The position numbers and the translations under genes were made by a program. A DNA stretch of 64,000 nucleotides, from NCBI RefSeq assembly GCF_030864005.1, contig NZ_CP132976.1:5022001-5086000 (forward strand), given 5' to 3'. The notes under the pieces are model-generated. The model ran no database searches, had not been told where the DNA came from, and saw only the letters and a list, made by a program, of their open reading frames with translations. The DNA is from Achromobacter seleniivolatilans. Lineage in GTDB: Bacteria; Pseudomonadota; Gammaproteobacteria; Burkholderiales; Burkholderiaceae_B. Below are positions 26,606 through 35,583 of this stretch, in pieces. The number at the start of each line of letters is the position of its first letter. Within the stretch, counting starts at the first letter, position 1.

Positions 26606-27483
26606 CAGACCTTCCTGACATCGGCGCGTCCGAACAGTCCATTCGGACGCACGGCCAACATGACGATCACCAGCGTGAAGCTGATGATCTGGGTGTATCC
26701 CGAACCCAGGGCCACGGTGATCAACGCTTCGACGACGCCGAACAGCAGGCCCGCGATCATCACGCCCCAGGCGCTGGTAATGCCGCCCAGGATGGCGACC
26801 ACATACGCCTTCAATCCGAACAGCGTGCCCATGTCGGCCTGCACGTTGAACAGCGGCGCCACCAGCGCGCCCGCGACGCCTGCAAACAGCGTGGACAGGG
26901 CAAATGCCGCCATGATGGCGTGGCGCACGGGGATGCCCATCAAGCGGGCCGCGTTCGGGTTTTGCACGACAGCCAGCAAGGCCACGCCCCAACGGGTGCG
27001 GCGTGACAGCGTGTGCAGCGCGGCCGCCAGCGCCAGCCCCACCAGCGGGATCAGCAGTTGCAGCGGGTAGATGCCCAGGCCCAGCCCGCCGATTTCCAGC
27101 GGCGACTGAGCCAGGGGCGACGGCAAGCTGCGCGGCTCCTTGCCAAAGGTGAACATCACGACGTTGTCCAGAACGATGCCGAGCGCCACCGTGGACATCA
27201 ACCACGCGTTGGAGCCGCGGCTGGCAAAGGGCCTGACGGCCAGCCGTTCAACGACCAGGCCGTACAACGCGCACAACAGCATGGCCGCCAGCAGCGCGGG
27301 CGCCCATGGCCAGCCCAGCGTTTGCGCGAACGTATAGGTCAGCACGGCGCCCAGCATCATGGAACTGCCTTGGGCGAAGTTCACCGTGCCTGACACAGCG
27401 TAGGTCAGGTAAAAGCCCAGAGCCATGAGTCCGTACATGCTTCCCAGACCCAGGCCGCTGACGATGGCGGACATCAACAACAT
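26605..27483 (-). CDS. Branched-chain amino acid-type ABC transporter permease (LivH family)
   Basis: A 292-aa integral membrane protein with about eight hydrophobic segments and the LivH pattern: GLGLGSMYGLMALGFYLTYAVSGTVNFAQGSSMMLGA at the start (split here only for description: GSMYGLMALG then NFAQGSSMMLG), VRPFASRGSNAWLMSTVALG and LGGITSAWGVMIAGLLFG. It pairs with the LivM part of the downstream fusion to make the channel. It lies 27 bp after livK and overlaps the fusion gene by one base. Confidence 0.92.
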   Translation of the reverse strand: MLLMSAIVSGLGLGSMYGLMALGFYLTYAVSGTVNFAQGSSMMLGAVLTYTFAQTLGWPWAPALLAAMLLCALYGLVVERLAVRPFASRGSNAWLMSTVALGIVLDNVVMFTFGKEPRSLPSPLAQSPLEIGGLGLGIYPLQLLIPLVGLALAAALHTLSRRTRWGVALLAVVQNPNAARLMGIPVRHAIMAAFALSTLFAGVAGALVAPLFNVQADMGTLFGLKAYVVAILGGITSAWGVMIAGLLFGVVEALITVALGSGYTQIISFTLVIVMLAVRPNGLFGRADVRKV

Positions 27484-27510
27484 GCGCGTCTCCCGCGTGA
27501 GCGTGCCGGG

Positions 27511-28701
27511 TTACTGCCCGCCTTTCACGGGCAGGATGCGGTTGTCGATGAACTGCGTCCACACGTAGTCGTTCTCGCGCAGCGCGTCATGGGACGTGGG
27601 CGTGAAGGGCTGTTCGTAGGTCTTGATCAAGCCTTCGTATTTGCCGATCTTGTAGAAGCCCTGACGCACCGCATCGCCATCGGTCGAACCTGCCTGCGTG
27701 ATCGCCAGCGCGGCCAGCTGCATGCCATCGTAGGCATTGGCCACGCCCACGGCGGGCGTGATGTCCTGCGGACCCTTGATGTCGGAATACTTGGTCTTCA
27801 GCGCCTGCATGACCTTGTCGCCCACCGGCCCTTGCTTGCCGAAGAAGCTATAGGTCTGCACGAAGTGCACGTTCTTGGCATTGGGTCCGGCCAGTTCGGT
27901 AAAGCGGCCGCCGGCAGGGCCCCAGTGCGACACGATCGGCACTTTCCAGCCCATGCGGTCCAGCGACTTCACGACCTGCGCCGATGGGCCTACGTTGCCC
28001 ACCAGGAACAGCGTGTCCGCGCCTGCGGCTTTCAGCCGGCTCAGTTGCGGCACAACGTCCAGGTCGTTGGGCTGGAATTTTTCGACGCCAGCGGGCGTGA
28101 CCTTGGCGGCCGCCAGCGCAACGTTCAGGCCTTTCTCGTTCGATTCGCCCCACGGGTTGTTCACCAGGATCATGCCGGGCTTGGCGCTTTGGAAGGTCTT
28201 TTGCGCGTACTGCACCATGGCGCTATCCACGATCTCGTCCATGGCCGACACGCGGAACACGAAGTTGGGATCGGCCTTGTTCTGCGTGATGGCCGTGCCC
28301 GCCGCCCAAGGGCCCATGAAGGGCACTTTTTCCTGATTCACGATGGGCACGATGGCCATGGACACCGGAGTGTCCAAACCTCCGAACACCACGGCCACTT
28401 TCTCTTTGAAGATCAGTTCGCGCGCAGCCGCCATGCCTTTGGCGGGATTGCCCTCATCATCGCGCCGCACCAGCACGACCTGACGGCCGCCCAACAAACC
28501 GCCCTTGGCATTGATCTCATCGATAGCGATGGTGATGCCGCGCGTCAGCGCTTCACCGGCGCGAGCCGATTCCCCTGACAGCGCCGTAATCAGTCCGATC
28601 TTGATCGGGTCAGCGGCAAGTGCCGGTTGCAAAGCAAAGCCTGCCGTGAACAGGGCGGCGGCGGTGGCGCGAAGCAGAAAGGAACGGCGGGTCGGGGTCA
28701 T
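27511..28701 (-). CDS. Branched-chain amino acid/amide-type ABC receptor (LivK family)
   Basis: A 396-aa periplasmic receptor started at the ATG at 28701, with AGGAG six bases upstream and a Tat-like N-terminus MTPTRRSFLLRATAAALF (RRSF), cleaved near ALAADP. IKIGLITALSGESARAGEALTRG and AIDEINAKGGLLGGRQVVLVRRDDEGNPAKGM are typical of type I amino acid/amide receptors. It is first gene of the livK-livH-livMGF operon. The exact ligand is unknown; the divergent deacetylase/imidase-like gene hints at an amide or cyclic imide. Confidence 0.9.
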   Translation of the reverse strand: MTPTRRSFLLRATAAALFTAGFALQPALAADPIKIGLITALSGESARAGEALTRGITIAIDEINAKGGLLGGRQVVLVRRDDEGNPAKGMAAARELIFKEKVAVVFGGLDTPVSMAIVPIVNQEKVPFMGPWAAGTAITQNKADPNFVFRVSAMDEIVDSAMVQYAQKTFQSAKPGMILVNNPWGESNEKGLNVALAAAKVTPAGVEKFQPNDLDVVPQLSRLKAAGADTLFLVGNVGPSAQVVKSLDRMGWKVPIVSHWGPAGGRFTELAGPNAKNVHFVQTYSFFGKQGPVGDKVMQALKTKYSDIKGPQDITPAVGVANAYDGMQLAALAITQAGSTDGDAVRQGFYKIGKYEGLIKTYEQPFTPTSHDALRENDYVWTQFIDNRILPVKGGQ

Positions 28702-28864
28702 CGGGCACTCCTGGAAAAAGTGGAACGAATCTTGCATGGGGTTATGTGCTGCTCCGTTTCCCTATGCAAGATCCATGCCACCTGATCCGACCCGGCGCGA
28801 GGTGGGGCGCAGGCCCCCGCTGCCACAGGGGCGCACAGGGGAAATGCGGAGTCGATCGGTGTGG

Positions 28865-28916
28865 TTTGTTCGCACCGAAACAAAATTTTGTTCTCAATAG
28901 CCAAGCAATTTTGTTC
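28865..28916. promoter_or_regulatory. Three phased TTTGTTC repeats between livK and the deacetylase gene
   Basis: TTTGTTC occurs at 28865-28871, 28887-28893 and 28910-28916, spaced 22 and 23 bp, that is two helical turns. The last two are part of longer identical decamers AATTTTGTTC (28884-28893, 28907-28916), and the middle copy sits in the perfect palindrome ACAAAATTTTGT (28880-28891). The region is AT-rich against its surroundings and lies in the divergent promoter space, so it is a good operator candidate, possibly for the GntR regulator encoded nearby. Confidence 0.5.
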
Positions 28917-28944
28917 ACAATCATGCATCAGGATTTGCACCAAA

Positions 28945-29913
28945 ATGAATCCATCCTTGCTTCAAAGCACTAATCCGGGGCGTGATGACGTATCCGCCTG
29001 GACCCCGGCGCCTCTGGCATGCCATGGCCGTTTTCCATACCAATCCATCGCCGGGCGGGCGGATTACACCTGGCCGAACGGCGCGCGTCTGGCCGTGTAC
29101 CTGGGTTTCAATATTGAGCACTTCGCATTTGGAGAAGGGCTGGGCGCTGAATTGGGGCCGGCGTCCCCCCATCCCGACGTGCTGAACTACGCGTGGCGCG
29201 AATACGGCAACCGCGTGGGCGCATGGCGCTGCCTGGATCTGTTTGACGAGCTGCGGCTGCCGGCGGGGGTGCTGATCAATACCGCCTTGTATGAACACTG
29301 CCCCGAATTGATCGACGCCTTTCAGGCGCGTGGCGACGAACTGATCGGACACGGATACAGCAACGCGCACCGGCAGGGCGGGCTGTCTGAAGCTGAAGAA
29401 AGCGCACTGTTGGCGCATTGCCGCGAACGTATCCTGCGCCACGCCGGGCAGGCGCCTGAAGGCTGGTTGTCGCCGTGGATATCGGAAAGCCGCAGCACGC
29501 CGGACTTGCTGGCCGAGGCCGGCTATCGCTACACGCTGAATTGGTGCCACGACGATCAGCCCATGCGTATGCGCACCCGCGCAGGCGATCTATGGGCCAT
29601 TCCGTATCCGCAGGAGCTCAACGACATTCCGATGATCATGGGCCGCAAGATGGATGCGCGAGACTTTGCCGATATGATTCTTGACCAGTTTGAAGAGATG
29701 CGTGCGCAGGCGGTGCGCCAGCCATTGGTCATGGGCATTGCGCTGCATCCCTATATAGTTGGCCAGCCGTACCGGCTGCGTCACCTGCGCCGTGCGCTGG
29801 CTCCATTGGCGGCAGCCCGCGACCGGGGTGAGATCTGGTTCACGACCCCAGGCGATATCTGCCGGCACGTGGACAGTCTGCCCGCGGGCGTGATTGCCGG
29901 GGGCAGGTTGTAG
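28945..29913 (+). CDS. Polysaccharide deacetylase-like hydrolase (PuuE/imidase-like)
   Basis: A 322-aa protein from the ATG at 28945 (MNPSLLQSTNPGRD); AGGA lies about 11 bases upstream. It has the NodB-like fold pattern: RLAVYLGFNIEHFAFGEG, GVLINTALYEHCPELIDAFQARGDELIGHGYSNAHRQ (described as separate blocks GVLINTALYEHCPE and GDELIGHGYSNAH), WLSPWISESRSTPDLLAEAG and GIALHPYIVGQPYRL. These are typical of the allantoinase/cyclic-imidase branch rather than chitin deacetylases, and no signal peptide is present, so it is probably a cytosolic C-N hydrolase. Neighbours are an amide-type importer, a GntR gene and a flavin reductase. Confidence 0.78.
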   Translation: MNPSLLQSTNPGRDDVSAWTPAPLACHGRFPYQSIAGRADYTWPNGARLAVYLGFNIEHFAFGEGLGAELGPASPHPDVLNYAWREYGNRVGAWRCLDLFDELRLPAGVLINTALYEHCPELIDAFQARGDELIGHGYSNAHRQGGLSEAEESALLAHCRERILRHAGQAPEGWLSPWISESRSTPDLLAEAGYRYTLNWCHDDQPMRMRTRAGDLWAIPYPQELNDIPMIMGRKMDARDFADMILDQFEEMRAQAVRQPLVMGIALHPYIVGQPYRLRHLRRALAPLAAARDRGEIWFTTPGDICRHVDSLPAGVIAGGRL

Positions 29914-29979
29914 AAGCCTTTTGAACGTCGCGCCAAAACCATTCGTCCCGCTCGTCTTTAGTGTTCAACCGAGTTCATC

Positions 29980-30750
29980 ATGTCTACCCGAAGCCCCGCT
30001 AACCCCCGCGCCAAGCCGTCCGCCCGCAGTACGTTCGCAGCGGAGCCCGAACCGCCGGTTTCCGATGCTGGCAGCACGCCCGACAGCGACATGGAACGCC
30101 GCATTTGCGAAGCCGTGTATGAAAGCGTGATGAGCCAGCGCCTGACGCCGGGCACGAAGTTGCCCGAGGCGGCAATCTGTGAACTGTTCGGCGTATCGCG
30201 GTCGGTGGCGCGCAAGGCTTTGCAGCGGCTGGCGCATGAGCACGTGGTGGACCTGCACCACAATCGCGGCGCAGTCGTCGCTGAACCCACGCCCGAAGAC
30301 ACGCGCCAGATTTTCCAGGCGCGCCGCGCGTTGGAAGCCGCGCTGGTGCCGTTGGCGGCGGCTCGCGCCACCAAGGCCGACTACGCGTCTTTGCGCAAAC
30401 AACTGCGCGATGAACATGCTTTGCTGCACCGGGCGGGACAGCCCGCTTGGGCGCGGCAGGCCAGCGCCTTTCATGTCAGGTTGGGGGAACTGTCTGGCAA
30501 CACCATCCTGCACGGTTATCTGGCCGAATTGGTGTCGCGCTGTTCGCTCATCGTGGCGCTGTATGAGCCGCCCGGCAACGCGGCCTGCGAACACGGCGAG
30601 CATGTGCAGATCGTCGATCTGATGGAACGCGACGACGTGGCCGAGGCCGTGCGTATCAATGACAACCACCTTGCGGACCTGGAGCGGCGCATCAGCCTTG
30701 AGCGCCCGCAACCCGCGCAAACTCTTGCCCAAATGTTGGGACTGGCCTGA
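29980..30750 (+). CDS. GntR family regulator, FCD subgroup
   Basis: A 256-aa protein. A disordered, Ser/Pro-rich N-terminal 35 residues precedes the winged helix with LPEAAICELFGVSRSVARKALQRLAHE (about 63-90, given as ICELFGVSRSVARKALQRL). The C-terminal alpha-helical FCD domain (about 105-240) contains RAALEAALVPLAAARA-like and HVRLGELSGN segments with ligand His residues. It is followed 1 bp later by the flavin reductase gene and likely regulates this group and perhaps the divergent importer. Confidence 0.9.
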   Translation: MSTRSPANPRAKPSARSTFAAEPEPPVSDAGSTPDSDMERRICEAVYESVMSQRLTPGTKLPEAAICELFGVSRSVARKALQRLAHEHVVDLHHNRGAVVAEPTPEDTRQIFQARRALEAALVPLAAARATKADYASLRKQLRDEHALLHRAGQPAWARQASAFHVRLGELSGNTILHGYLAELVSRCSLIVALYEPPGNAACEHGEHVQIVDLMERDDVAEAVRINDNHLADLERRISLERPQPAQTLAQMLGLA

Positions 30751-30751
30751 T

Positions 30752-31393
30752 ATGGAAATCGATTTCGACGCTATTACCGAATACCAGCGCTATAAGCTGA
30801 TGGCCAGCCTGATCGTGCCCCGGCCCATTGCGCTGATCACCACCTTGTCCGAAACCGGCGTCGTCAACGCGGCGCCGTTCAGCATGTTCAATATGCTGGG
30901 CGAAGACCCGCCCATCGTCATGGTCAGCATCAACCGCCTGGAAGACGGCGGCTTGAAGGACACGGCGCGCAACATTGCTCGCGACAAGGAATTTGTGGTG
31001 CATCTGACCGACGAGGCCATGGCGGAAAAGATGCATCGCTGCGGCGACCGTTTGCCGTCTGATGTCAGCGAACTTGCGCACGCAGGACTGGACGCCGCGC
31101 CCAGCCACCACGTCAAACCGCCGCGCATTGTGCAAGCGCCCGTGGCGTTTGAGTGCACGTTGTACGAAACCATGGAAACCGCCAGCCGCCAGATTTTCAT
31201 CGGGCAGGTGCGTTGGCTGCATGCGCGCGACGGATTGATCGACACGGAAACCTGGCGCGTGCGCTTGCAGGACTATTTTCCGGTGGGCCGTTTCGGCGCC
31301 AGCTTTTATGTCACAACGCGGGACCGTTACGCAATCGGCGGCGGCGATTCGCCAGCTGGCACGGCGGCCAGCACCGCGATCGACGAGATCTGA
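30752..31393 (+). CDS. Flavin reductase-like (FMN-binding split barrel) protein
   Basis: A 213-aa protein from the ATG at 30752, one base after the gntR stop; the reading frame upstream only overlaps gntR. MEIDFDAITEYQRYKLMASLIVPRPIALITTL, then NAAPFSMFNMLGEDPPIVMVSI and DTARNIARDKEFVVHLTDE, match the flavin reductase-like family that binds FMN. FRRED-type enzymes reduce flavin with NAD(P)H for monooxygenases, but no monooxygenase gene is adjacent. It is cotranscribed with the regulator and converges on a LysR gene. Confidence 0.85.
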   Translation: MEIDFDAITEYQRYKLMASLIVPRPIALITTLSETGVVNAAPFSMFNMLGEDPPIVMVSINRLEDGGLKDTARNIARDKEFVVHLTDEAMAEKMHRCGDRLPSDVSELAHAGLDAAPSHHVKPPRIVQAPVAFECTLYETMETASRQIFIGQVRWLHARDGLIDTETWRVRLQDYFPVGRFGASFYVTTRDRYAIGGGDSPAGTAASTAIDEI

Positions 31394-31399
31394 AAGCCG

Positions 31400-32323
31400 T
31401 CACCACACCTGCTGCTGCGAGCCAGGCGCTCGCAGGTGGCGCGAGAAACGCTGCGCCAGGAAGTCCACAAACGCGACGATCTTGGCCGGCAGGTTCAGGC
31501 GTTCGGGGTACAGCGCATGGATGTCGGCGGCGGGCGTGCGCCAGTCGGGCAGCACTTCGCGCAGCCTTCCCGCACGCAGATGGGCGGCGGTCTCCCATTC
31601 CGATCGCATGACGATGCCGTGGCCGTCCAGCGCCCATTCCAGAGCGCTCTGGCCGTCATTGGAACTGACGGGGCCGCGCACTTTCACCGTCTCTGTGCGC
31701 GGTCCGGATTCAAGCCGCCATGTGCCGTAGGCGACATCATTTTCACGAACCACGATGCAGCGGTGGCGTTGCAGATCGCCCGCCGTGCGGGGTTCGCCGT
31801 AGGTATCCAGGTAACGCGGCGACGCGCACAAGAGCCGCCGGTTTGACGCGATCTTGCGCGCGGTCAGCTGGGCGTCTGGAAGGTCGCCGAATCGAACGGC
31901 GACGTCAAAGCCCTCTTCAATCAGGTTAAGCGGCCTGTCGGTCAGCCGCATCTGCACTTCGACGTCGGGGTATTGGCGCGCAAAATCAGACACGGCTGGC
32001 ACGATGTGCGCGCGTCCAAAGCCAAAGGTCGCGTTTAGCCGGAGCAACCCTTGCGGTAGCGCCCGTGCGCTTGAAACCGAGCGTTCCAGCGCGTCCAGAT
32101 CGCTCAGAATGCGGCTGCCCTCGGCCAGATACAGCTCGCCTTCCTGCGTGACGCTGACCCGGCGCGTGGTGCGGTTCAGCAGCCGCACGCCCAGCCGCTG
32201 CTCAAGCTTGGCCAAGCGGGTGCTGACGGCAGGCGGCGTCAGCCCGAGCTCGCGCGCGGTGGCGGACAGGTTGCCGTGTTTGACCACCAGGGAGAAAAAG
32301 GCCAGATCGGAAAGCGCGTCCAT
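31400..32323 (-). CDS. LysR family transcriptional regulator
   Basis: A 307-aa LysR protein. The N-terminal winged HTH is LAFFSLVVKHGNLSATARELGLTPPAVSTRLAKLEQRLGVRLLNR (about 7-51; core ARELGLTPPAVSTRLAKLE). The C-terminal effector domain follows the CrgA/AaeR-like subgroup (RLNATFGFGRAHIVPAVSDF). It is divergent from the Bug receptor and LeuCD genes across a 126-bp AT-rich gap containing an inverted repeat, the classical arrangement for LysR control of the divergent genes. Confidence 0.93.
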   Translation of the reverse strand: MDALSDLAFFSLVVKHGNLSATARELGLTPPAVSTRLAKLEQRLGVRLLNRTTRRVSVTQEGELYLAEGSRILSDLDALERSVSSARALPQGLLRLNATFGFGRAHIVPAVSDFARQYPDVEVQMRLTDRPLNLIEEGFDVAVRFGDLPDAQLTARKIASNRRLLCASPRYLDTYGEPRTAGDLQRHRCIVVRENDVAYGTWRLESGPRTETVKVRGPVSSNDGQSALEWALDGHGIVMRSEWETAAHLRAGRLREVLPDWRTPAADIHALYPERLNLPAKIVAFVDFLAQRFSRHLRAPGSQQQVW

Positions 32324-32334
32324 GAGTCTATTTA

Positions 32335-32358
32335 TAAATCTAATTTAATAAAGATTTA
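32335..32358. promoter_or_regulatory. LysR-type inverted repeat
   Basis: TAAATCT (32335-32341) and AGATTTA (32352-32358) form a perfect 7-bp inverted repeat with a 10-bp spacer, 12 bp upstream of the lysR start and in front of the divergent Bug receptor gene. The T-n-A form suits a LysR site. Confidence 0.5.
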
Positions 32359-32449
32359 GTTTTTCAATGAATTATAAGAATTAACTAGGCTTATACACTG
32401 GTCTTACCGATACAGAGCCGCCTCACGCGGCCATACGAGGAGACCTGGA

Positions 32450-33430
32450 ATGAAGATCAAGCTTGCGGCTGGCGTTTTGTGCGCGGCCATCACCGCTGCG
32501 TCCTGTTGGGCTTTTCCTGCCGCCGCCCAGGCGTTTCCCGAGCGCGCCGTCACGCTCGTCGTGCCCTTTGCGCCCGGCGGCAGTGTGGATATTGCCGCCC
32601 GGCTGATTTCGGAGGCCTGGGGCCGTGCGTTGGGCCAGAGCGTGATCATCGAAAACCGGGCTGGCGCGTCGGGCAATATCGGCATGGCCGCCGTGGCGCG
32701 CGCCCAGCCCAACGGCTACACGCTGGCGATCAACACCATGTCGCTTGCCATCAATCCGGCACTCTATCCGGACATGCCATTCGATACGAAAAAAGACCTG
32801 CGCGCAGTGGGTACGGTAGGTACATCGCAGCATGTGCTCACCGTTACCAACGCGTTGCCAGTCGCGAATGTGACCGAGCTGTTGGCCTACGTGCGCGCGC
32901 GCCCCGCCAATGAACTGAGCTTTGGCTCGGCAGGAACCGGAAGTACCTTTCACATGGCGGCGGAACTCTTCAAGTCTGTGTCCAAGACGCAGATTCTGCA
33001 TGTGCCCTACAAGGGGGGCGGCCCGGCCATGGTCGACACGATCAGCGGCCAGGTGCAGATGAGCTTTCCCGTGTTGTCGGCCGCCAAAGCGCAAGTGGAT
33101 GGGCACAAGCTGCGGGCTTTGGGGGTGACGGGTACAACGCGTTCACCGCTGCTGCCGGATGTGCCGACTATCGCGGAATCCGGCTTGCCCGGCTACGCGT
33201 TCAACACCTGGTTTGTGATCAGCGCGCCTGCCGGCACGCCGCAGCCGGTGATCGACACCTTGAACGCCAAGCTGGCCGAGGCCTTGCAGTCGCCCGCGTT
33301 GATGCAGCGCATGCGACAAGAAGGCTTCGACCCCCTGGTCTCCACTCCTGCTCAGACCGACGCCATGGTGGCTGCCGAAATGGTGCGCTGGGATGGCATC
33401 GTGAAGGACGCGGGCATTCAGGCGAATTGA
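32450..33430 (+). CDS. Bug family tripartite tricarboxylate receptor
   Basis: A 326-aa periplasmic protein with signal peptide (MKIKLAAGVLCAAITAASCW, cleaved near AAAQA). AVTLVVPFAPGGSVDIAARLISEAW, NRAGASGNIGMAAVARAQPNGYTL and SFGSAGTGSTFHMAAELFKS are the Bug family's ligand-binding blocks. No TctA/TctB membrane genes are adjacent, which is common for the many orphan Bug receptors of Bordetella-like bacteria. It begins a group with LeuC/LeuD-like and dehalogenase-like genes, so the ligand may be a dicarboxylate processed by them. Confidence 0.92.
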   Translation: MKIKLAAGVLCAAITAASCWAFPAAAQAFPERAVTLVVPFAPGGSVDIAARLISEAWGRALGQSVIIENRAGASGNIGMAAVARAQPNGYTLAINTMSLAINPALYPDMPFDTKKDLRAVGTVGTSQHVLTVTNALPVANVTELLAYVRARPANELSFGSAGTGSTFHMAAELFKSVSKTQILHVPYKGGGPAMVDTISGQVQMSFPVLSAAKAQVDGHKLRALGVTGTTRSPLLPDVPTIAESGLPGYAFNTWFVISAPAGTPQPVIDTLNAKLAEALQSPALMQRMRQEGFDPLVSTPAQTDAMVAAEMVRWDGIVKDAGIQAN

Positions 33431-33488
33431 GCTGCTGCAAGACGCGCCCGCGCGGTTGCGGGCGTCATACCCTCCAAGGACGCTAGAC

Positions 33489-34910
33489 ATGCCAGGCAAG
33501 ACGCTTTACGACAAACTGGTGGACAGCCATGAAGTCGCTCGTATCGACGACGAGCACATCCTGCTTTATGTCGATCTGCACATCATGAACGAGTACACCA
33601 GTCCGCAAGCCTTCAGCGGACTGGCCGCGCGCGGACGCCCGGTGCTGCGTCCGGGGCAGCAGATGGCGGTGGTGGATCACATCATTCCCACGCATCCGGT
33701 GCCTGCCGCGCTGCGAGTGATTGCAGATGACGCGTCGTCGCGTCAGGCGTTGAATCTTGCGCGCAATTGCGCGGATCAGCACATTGCGCTCTTCGACACG
33801 ACCGACCCGCTGCAAGGCATTGAACACGTCATAGCGCCCGAGCACGGCATGATTCTGCCCGGCATGGTGGTGTTGTGCGGCGACAGCCACACCACGACGT
33901 ATGGCGCCCTGGGTGCGTTGGGCTTTGGCATTGGCACATCTGAAGTCGAGCACATTCTTGCGACGCAGACGCTCGTGTACCGCGTGGCGCGCAACATGCG
34001 TATCCGTGTCGATGGCGAGTTGTCCGCCAGTGTGTCCGCCAAGGATCTGGTCATCTATCTGGTGCATCGCATCGGCGCGCAGGGCGCGCGGGGTCACGCG
34101 GTCGAATTCTGTGGACAGGCGGTTGACGCCTTGTCCGCCGAAGCGCGCATGACCTTGTGCAATATGACGGTAGAAGCCGGCGCTCGCGCCGCGCTGATCG
34201 CGCCGGACGCTACGACAGACGCCTATGTGGCGGCGCATGCGCCGCAGTTGCAGGGGCTGGCGCTGGAGCAGGCCCGCGCCCACTGGGCCACGCTGCATAG
34301 CGATAGCGATGCGGTGTTTGATGTGGAGCATGTCTTTGACGCGGGGCGGATTGCGCCTTTTGTGACCTGGGGCACCAGCCCAGATCAGGCTTTGCCCGTC
34401 ACGGCTTTGGTGCCTGATCCACAGACCGAGTCCGACGCGCTGGCTCGGTTAGCCCTGGAGAAGGCCATGGACTATATCGGCCTCGCGCCCGGCCAGCCGA
34501 TTGCCGGTGTGCCGATCGACCGCGTGTTCATTGGTTCCTGCACCAATGGCCGTATCGAGGACCTGCGCGTGGTGGCGGCCTTGGTGCGCGGCCGAAAGGT
34601 AGCGGCGGGCGTGCGGGCCATGGTGGTACCCGGGTCGGGAGCGGTGCGCGTGCAAGCCGAAGCCGAAGGGCTGGCCGAGCAATTGATCGCCGCGGGTTTT
34701 GAATGGCGTCAACCTGGCTGTTCGATGTGTTTGGCCATGAACGACGACATGCTCAGTCCTGGTGAACGCTGCGCCTCAACCACCAACCGCAATTTCGAAG
34801 GGCGCCAGGGTAGGGCGGGGCGCACGCATTTGATGAGTCCCGCGATGGCGGCCGCCGCCGCGCTGGCCGGCCGAATCGTAGACGTACGTGATTGGGAGCA
34901 AGCCAAATGA
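33489..34910 (+). CDS. leuC: Aconitase-family hydro-lyase large subunit (LeuC-like)
   Basis: A 473-aa protein from the ATG at 33489, with AAGGA eight bases upstream. Fe-S ligands appear as the single Cys in VFIGSCTNGRIEDL and the CxxC in QPGCSMCLAMNDD, with EHGMILPGMVVLCGDSHTTTYGALGALGFGIG (core GDSHTTTYGALGALGFG) as the typical early block. Length and motifs match 3-isopropylmalate dehydratase large subunits. Because it lies in a catabolic group with a Bug receptor and a dehalogenase-like gene instead of leuB, it may act on another 2-alkylmalate; the leucine role is uncertain. It overlaps leuD by four bases. Confidence 0.85.
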   Translation: MPGKTLYDKLVDSHEVARIDDEHILLYVDLHIMNEYTSPQAFSGLAARGRPVLRPGQQMAVVDHIIPTHPVPAALRVIADDASSRQALNLARNCADQHIALFDTTDPLQGIEHVIAPEHGMILPGMVVLCGDSHTTTYGALGALGFGIGTSEVEHILATQTLVYRVARNMRIRVDGELSASVSAKDLVIYLVHRIGAQGARGHAVEFCGQAVDALSAEARMTLCNMTVEAGARAALIAPDATTDAYVAAHAPQLQGLALEQARAHWATLHSDSDAVFDVEHVFDAGRIAPFVTWGTSPDQALPVTALVPDPQTESDALARLALEKAMDYIGLAPGQPIAGVPIDRVFIGSCTNGRIEDLRVVAALVRGRKVAAGVRAMVVPGSGAVRVQAEAEGLAEQLIAAGFEWRQPGCSMCLAMNDDMLSPGERCASTTNRNFEGRQGRAGRTHLMSPAMAAAAALAGRIVDVRDWEQAK

Positions 34911-35557
34911 ATCCGCTGATCGAAGGTATCGCCGCGCCACTGCCGTTCTCGAACCTGGACACCGACCAGATCATGCCCAAGCAGTTTCTGCGCATTATCG
35001 ATAAGGCCGGATTGGATAAAGGGCTGTTGTATGACCTGCGTTTTGACGAGCACGGCGCGCCCCGGCCTGGCTTCGTCCTGAATCAAGACGCCTACGCGGG
35101 CGCTTCCATTTTGGTGGCAGGACCCAATTTCGGCTGTGGTTCCAGCCGCGAGCATGCCGTGTGGGGGTTGCAGCAATTCGGCATTCGCGCCGTGCTCGCA
35201 CCGAGCTTCGGAGAAATTTTCTACTTCAATGCGGTGAATAATGGCCTGTTGGTGGTGAGCCTGCCCGCCGCCCAGATCGACGAGTTGCTTGCGCGGGTGT
35301 CCAATACGGAGCCAAGCGGCAATCAGCGCCTGACCATTGATGTCATGGCAGGCGTGGTGCGCGCGGCCGATGGCTGGAAGGCGGACTTCAGCTTGCCAGA
35401 GCGTCATCGCCACATGTTCGCGCAAGGGCAGGACATGGTGGATGCGTCGCTGCTGCAACTGCCCGAGGTCGAACAATTCGAAGCCCGTCACTGGGCACGC
35501 CATCCGTGGATGAAAGACGTGGCCCGTACCGTGCGTGACCGTCTGAACGCCGGATAG
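34907..35557 (+). CDS. leuD: Aconitase-family hydro-lyase small subunit (LeuD-like)
   Basis: A 216-aa swivel-domain subunit started at the ATG of the ATGA overlap with the large subunit gene. LDTDQIMPKQFLRI and GPNFGCGSSREHAVWGLQQFGI are the substrate-binding signatures of LeuD, and FYFNAVNNGLLVV follows as usual. It associates with the LeuC-like subunit to form the active site. The pair could also be a dimethylmalate- or methylmalate-type dehydratase, which the sequence cannot exclude. Confidence 0.85.
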   Translation: MNPLIEGIAAPLPFSNLDTDQIMPKQFLRIIDKAGLDKGLLYDLRFDEHGAPRPGFVLNQDAYAGASILVAGPNFGCGSSREHAVWGLQQFGIRAVLAPSFGEIFYFNAVNNGLLVVSLPAAQIDELLARVSNTEPSGNQRLTIDVMAGVVRAADGWKADFSLPERHRHMFAQGQDMVDASLLQLPEVEQFEARHWARHPWMKDVARTVRDRLNAG

Positions 35558-35583
35558 CCAGAAAGCTAAAGGAGACACCGCTC

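Noticed and set aside
26606..27205. N-terminal 200-codon extension of the LivM-G-F frame
   Set aside because: It lies wholly inside livH on the same strand in another frame; the ATG at 26605 fits the family start.
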